The notes beneath the pieces were generated by a model. That model saw only the letters and a program-made list of their open reading frames with translations. It did not search any database and was not told where the DNA came from. The position numbers and the translations under genes are program-made. A stretch of DNA of 64,000 nt from UBA9659 sp965208605 (GTDB taxonomy: Bacteria; Pseudomonadota; Gammaproteobacteria; Pseudomonadales; Azotimanducaceae), in NCBI GenBank assembly GCA_965208605.1, contig OZ242345.1:620001-684000 (forward strand), in the 5' to 3' direction. Each line of letters starts with the position of its first letter. The stretch's first letter is position 1. Shown here one piece after another: positions 60,728-64,000 of the stretch.

Positions 60728-61714
60728 ATGGTCATACTACACTGCATCGCGCTGTTGCTGGGATTCCTGCTCCTATTCAAAAGCGCCGAGCAGTGTGTCA
60801 TCGGCGCCAGGGTGACCGCGAATATCTTTTCTATCTCCCCGGTGGTGGTCGGCTTGACCATCCTCGCCCTGGGCACTTCCGCACCAGAAATCTTTATCGC
60901 CGTTACTTCCTCCTGGGAGAACCGACCAGAACTAGCGGTGGGTAATGCTATAGGTTCCAACATTGCCAACCTGGGACTGGTGCTCGGGATAACAACCCTT
61001 ATTGTACCCTTAAATCTCTGTCGGGATGTACTCCGGCATGACTTGCCCATTCTGGTATTCGTTACCATCTGTGCCGGTATCGCTCTGATTAACTTGGAGC
61101 TGGGTATCTGGGATGGGCTCCTCTTGCTATCGGTCTTGGGTCTATTCCTGGCGCGGCTCAACTCCCGACATAAAAAGTCCGACCCCATTCTGCGTGCTAA
61201 AGAACGTGCTAACCGGAGAGACCTGCCACGGATGAGCAACCGGCGCGCTATGGGGCTCTTGCTACTGAGCCTGGTGGCGTTACTCCTGAGTGCAGAACTC
61301 ATCGTTTGGTCTGCATCCAACATCGCCCACCGCCTGGGCATCAGCGAACTGGTCATCGGCCTGACTGTGATTGCCGCGGGCACCAGCCTCCCGGAACTGG
61401 TCGTCACCTTGACCAGCGCATTAAAAGGACAGTCAGAGATTGCCGTGGGTAACATTATGGGGTCCAACATTTTCAATATTCTTGCCGTACTTGCCATACC
61501 CTGCATTATGGCGCCCACCGAAGTAGCGTCGGCCCTGCTCTTCAGAGACTATGCCACCATGCTGGTCTTGACGCTCCTGCTATTGGCTTTTGCATACGGA
61601 CCCAAAGGCGGGGGCCAGACCAGCATCGGTCGTAGCCGGGGTGCTATCTTCCTGTCCATCTGGGTGGGCTATCTGTTGCTTCTCTATTATACGGTACCCG
61701 GGCTATCATCATGA
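60728..61714 (+). CDS. yrbG: Calcium/sodium antiporter YrbG
   Basis: 328 residues, ten hydrophobic segments in two homologous halves. GLTILALGTSAPEIFIAVTS and GNAIGSNIANLGLVLGITTL in the first half, GLTVIAAGTSLPELVVTLTS and GNIMGSNIFNILAVLAIPCI in the second, are the alpha repeats of the CaCA family. It exchanges Na+ and Ca2+ across the inner membrane. Its last four bases overlap the lptC start (ATGA); the usual kdsD and kdsC genes between them are absent. Confidence 0.95.
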   Translation: MVILHCIALLLGFLLLFKSAEQCVIGARVTANIFSISPVVVGLTILALGTSAPEIFIAVTSSWENRPELAVGNAIGSNIANLGLVLGITTLIVPLNLCRDVLRHDLPILVFVTICAGIALINLELGIWDGLLLLSVLGLFLARLNSRHKKSDPILRAKERANRRDLPRMSNRRAMGLLLLSLVALLLSAELIVWSASNIAHRLGISELVIGLTVIAAGTSLPELVVTLTSALKGQSEIAVGNIMGSNIFNILAVLAIPCIMAPTEVASALLFRDYATMLVLTLLLLAFAYGPKGGGQTSIGRSRGAIFLSIWVGYLLLLYYTVPGLSS

Positions 61715-62403
61715 GTTCTGAGCTGGGGCCCGAGCGCATAGAAGACCACTTAGAAGACCACTTAGAAGAGAAGGGAGCTGAGCCCCAGGCCATAGATGCG
61801 GCAGCCCGCAGTAGAATACTCGGGCTCAGCGTCTGGCTGGGTAGCCTGGTACTGGCATTTGCCTTTGCCATCAACTGGTGGTTAGCCCGCACCGAAAATG
61901 CTGAGCGGGCGATTCCAAGAAATGACCCCGACTATTACCTCAGGAACGCCAGGGTGAAGCAATATGACGACCGGGGGCAGTTGCATCACCAACTGGATGC
62001 ACAGCGATTCACCCACTATCCGGTAACTGATATCACCACCCTCCAGACACCCACCCTGTCCCTAGCCAATACTTCAGTCACCTCACCCTGGCAAATTGTC
62101 GCTGACCAGGGGCGCATTCTCCGCTCCACCGGCTACCGGGACGAGATAGTGGAGTTCTGGGGGCAGGTGGTGGTCACCCGGGCCGAAGCGGACGGCAGGT
62201 TTACGACTATCCTGACGGACAGCCTGAAGGTCCATCCCGATAGAAAACATGCCGAAACTGACACCCCGGTCACCGTAAAAAACCAAACAGGCGAAACCCA
62301 GGCCGCGGGTATAGAAGCGTTTTTTGATGAGGATAGGTTTGTCTTCCATTCGTCTCTTGAACAGTCAGTGACTACCATTTTTCTACCCCCCAGCCTAGAC
62401 TAG
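61711..62403 (+). CDS. lptC: LPS export protein LptC
   Basis: 230 residues. One membrane helix (ILGLSVWLGSLVLAFAFAIN, about 36-56) then a beta-jellyroll: YYLRNARVKQYDDRGQLHHQ and ITTLQTPTLSLANTSVTSPW. This N-terminal anchor plus jellyroll is LptC, which links LptBFG to LptA. The cytoplasmic N-terminus is unusually long and holds an EDHLEDHLEE insertion from three 12-base repeats. It is coupled to yrbG by ATGA. Confidence 0.9.
   Translation: MSSELGPERIEDHLEDHLEEKGAEPQAIDAAARSRILGLSVWLGSLVLAFAFAINWWLARTENAERAIPRNDPDYYLRNARVKQYDDRGQLHHQLDAQRFTHYPVTDITTLQTPTLSLANTSVTSPWQIVADQGRILRSTGYRDEIVEFWGQVVVTRAEADGRFTTILTDSLKVHPDRKHAETDTPVTVKNQTGETQAAGIEAFFDEDRFVFHSSLEQSVTTIFLPPSLD
61741..61776. repeat. 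In-gene tandem repeat, 12 bp x 3
   Basis: GAAGACCACTTA twice, then a worn GAAGAGAAGGGA, in the cytoplasmic N-terminal tail of lptC. Confidence 0.78.
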
Positions 62404-62406
62404 CCC

Positions 62407-62432
62407 CACAACACTAGCTCACAACACTAGCC
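62407..62432. repeat. Tandem repeat, 13 bp x 2 plus part
   Basis: CACAACACTAGCT and CACAACACTAGCC, with a further CACAA, between lptC and lptA. Confidence 0.7.
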
Positions 62433-62456
62433 CACAAAGACGAAGGGATTACCAGA

Positions 62457-62999
62457 ATGTCTTATCTGCATGGCACCGGCTTCACCAAGCGTTTTGGGCT
62501 CTGTCTTGGGCTGTCCCTGTCGCCGCTCTGTCTGGCACTTGAATCTGACCAGCACCAGCCCATCAAAATTCGTGCTGATACTGCCGTCTTGGAAGAAGCT
62601 AAAGGCATCGCCATCTACACCGGGCAGGTGAAGCTCCGCCAGGGTAGTCTCAGTGTATCCGCCGACCGGGTTGAAGTCCGCTCAGCTGCTGGGGAAGTAC
62701 TCCAAATCATTGCCACAGCCAATACAGCCTCAAAAGAGCAAGCACACTACGAACAACAAAAAAATACCCAGGGCGATATGGTGGTCGCCAGGGCGGAGCG
62801 GATTACTTATCTGGTGCAGGAAAACCGCCTCCACCTCAGTGGGAAGGCAAGCCTGCAGCAGGCGCAAGACACTTTCAGTGGGGAATTTCTCATCTATGAG
62901 CCCGGGGCTAGCGTCATTCTGGACTCGGGTGCAGGCGCTGAGGACCGGGTGAAGATGACCATCTCGCCGAAAACAAGCGCCAAGAAGCCGGGACCCTAG
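62457..62999 (+). CDS. lptA: LPS transport periplasmic protein LptA
   Basis: 180 residues with a signal peptide ending near LCLALE. The OstA-type beta-jellyroll begins with DQHQPIKIRADTAVLEEAKG and IAIYTGQVKLRQGSLSVSAD and continues with ITYLVQENRLHLSGKASLQQ. LptA bridges LptC and LptD across the periplasm. It is 53 bases after lptC and three bases before lptB. Confidence 0.94.
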   Translation: MSYLHGTGFTKRFGLCLGLSLSPLCLALESDQHQPIKIRADTAVLEEAKGIAIYTGQVKLRQGSLSVSADRVEVRSAAGEVLQIIATANTASKEQAHYEQQKNTQGDMVVARAERITYLVQENRLHLSGKASLQQAQDTFSGEFLIYEPGASVILDSGAGAEDRVKMTISPKTSAKKPGP

Positions 63000-63002
63000 A
63001 GC

Positions 63003-63728
63003 ATGTCGGTGCTCCGGGTGGAAAACCTAGCGAAGAGCTACCGCGGGCGCCAGGTCGTCAAGAATATCTCTATGCAGGTAGAAAGCGGCCAGATAGTCGG
63101 GCTTCTCGGTCCCAATGGCGCGGGCAAAACGACCTGCTTCTATATGATGGTGGGTTCCATCTCCCACCATGAAGGCAAGGTGCTACTAGATGATGCAGAC
63201 ATCTCCCAGAAGGCGATGCACGAGCGAGCAAGATGTGGCATTGGCTATTTACCCCAGGAAGCATCCGTATTCCGCCGGTTGACCGCCAAGGACAATCTTC
63301 TCGCTATTTTGGAAACCAGAAAGGACTTAACGCGCCAACAGCAAATAGATTATGCCGAGAAGTTGTTACATGAATTTAGGATTGAACATATACGCGACAG
63401 CCTGGGGTCAGCCCTCTCTGGAGGCGAGAGAAGACGGGTTGAGATAGCAAGAGCCCTGACCACAGAGCCGTCATTCATCCTGCTTGATGAGCCCTTTGCC
63501 GGGGTGGACCCCATCTCCGTGAATGACATCAAGACTATCATCAAGCATTTATCAGACCGGGGTATTGGCATCCTCATCACCGACCATAATGTTCGAGAAA
63601 CCCTGGATGTCTGCGACCTGGCCTACATCGTCAATGACGGCAAGATTATCGCGACCGGCTCCCCAGAAACGATACTTGCAGACGATCAGGTGAAGCAGGT
63701 CTATCTCGGAGAGGATTTCAAGATGTAG
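63003..63728 (+). CDS. lptB: LPS export ATP-binding protein LptB
   Basis: 241 residues. Walker A LLGPNGAGKTTCFYMM, Q-loop YLPQEASVFRRLTAKDNLLA, signature ALSGGERRRVEIARAL, Walker B FILLDEPFAGVDP and H-loop LITDHNVRETLDV. It is the motor of LPS export with LptFG. In most relatives rpoN follows; here the region after lptB holds only a dispersed repeat within the window. Confidence 0.97.
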   Translation: MSVLRVENLAKSYRGRQVVKNISMQVESGQIVGLLGPNGAGKTTCFYMMVGSISHHEGKVLLDDADISQKAMHERARCGIGYLPQEASVFRRLTAKDNLLAILETRKDLTRQQQIDYAEKLLHEFRIEHIRDSLGSALSGGERRRVEIARALTTEPSFILLDEPFAGVDPISVNDIKTIIKHLSDRGIGILITDHNVRETLDVCDLAYIVNDGKIIATGSPETILADDQVKQVYLGEDFKM

Positions 63729-63760
63729 CCGGGAGGTGCTCCTCTCATTTCCCCTCTCCC

Positions 63761-63866
63761 CGTCATTCTTGTATTGAACAACGCAGCTTCGCCGTGAAGG
63801 AGTCCGACCAGGTGCGGACGGCTTATGCCACTGGATTTCCGAGCAAGCTCGAGAATGACGGCGCGG
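63761..63866. repeat. Dispersed palindromic element, partial copy
   Basis: CCGTCATTCTTG at the left and CTGGATTTCCGAGCAAGC followed by TCGAGAATGACGGCG at 63831-63866. The ends match the elements at 5541 and 52281; the middle (63772-63830) is different. It is set after lptB, and no gene is seen from here to the end of the window. Confidence 0.6.
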
Positions 63867-64000
63867 AGGCACGGGCGGACTGGTAGACTAATGGCTTGAA
63901 CCCCTGATTAAACCCAGAGGCGCCAGGACCCGCGTCCAATGAGCACAAAGAATGGGTCTACTAGTAGTATGCTGTTTCAGATAAGCCTTATACCTTAGAA

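Noticed and set aside
63890..64000. Start of a further gene at the right edge (rpoN expected by synteny)
   Set aside because: No start codon with a continuing open frame or ribosome site was found in the last 110 bases.

Overview
The window reads as chromosome of an uncultivated gammaproteobacterium. The right end carries the gene order mlaFEDCB-ibaG-murA-hisG-hisD diverging from yrbG-lptC-lptA-lptB, which is characteristic of Gammaproteobacteria, and zapE and DUF1244 fit the same group. A class II ribonucleotide reductase, a haloalkane dehalogenase, a carotenoid oxygenase, a sulfotransferase and two acyl-CoA ligases suggest a free-living or host-associated environmental (perhaps marine) lineage; the habitat is inference only.

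Layout. 0-5.4 kb is an AT-rich accessory block on the minus strand: a type II restriction-modification pair, a tiny ORF, a SIR2-domain protein and a partner gene that runs off the left edge, followed by small hypothetical genes and a decayed HTH gene. 5.7-14.8 kb is mixed metabolism: VOC protein, divergent ornithine carbamoyltransferase, ribB, a glutamine-synthetase-like enzyme, an oligopeptide-type binding protein, a histone-deacetylase-like hydrolase and an MBL hydrolase. 14.8-21.9 kb is a second accessory block: a methyltransferase plus PmeII-like restriction enzyme, a secreted SNase/HhH nuclease, and a tightly coupled four-gene operon of unknown function. The latter encodes a coiled-coil membrane protein, an exported vWA-like protein, a MotA/ExbB-like protein with a long coiled-coil tail, and a one-TM MotB-like protein. 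21.9-52.2 kb is metabolism and redox: GST, rhodanese, gamma-glutamyltransferase, an NDH-2/SelD fusion, a split spermidine-synthase-like pair, split class II RNR under putative NrdR boxes, thyA, ferredoxin and reductase, transglutaminase, haloalkane dehalogenase, FKBP, carotenoid oxygenase, LLM oxidoreductase, two acyl-CoA ligases, a ClpP-like protease, a TVP38/dihydrolipoamide-dehydrogenase-like fusion and pgi. 52.4-63.7 kb is envelope and housekeeping: zapE, hisD, hisG, murA, ibaG, mlaBCDEF on the minus strand, and yrbG, lptC, lptA, lptB on the plus strand.

The strangest property of the window is not a gene. About two dozen independent arrays of degenerate short direct repeats (10-15 bp units, 2-11 copies) sit at gene junctions or inside genes. 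Each locus has its own unit. Arrays inside genes have units of 12 or 15 bp and keep the frame; arrays between genes also use 10, 13 and 14 bp. Several insert low-complexity peptides into conserved proteins (ZapE, SelD, MlaB, MlaC, LptC, an MBL hydrolase, a dihydrolipoamide-dehydrogenase-like enzyme). In addition there is a dispersed MITE-like palindromic element bounded by CTGGATTCCCG/CGGGAATCCAG (two full copies, two partial). I saw no tRNA, rRNA or CRISPR array.
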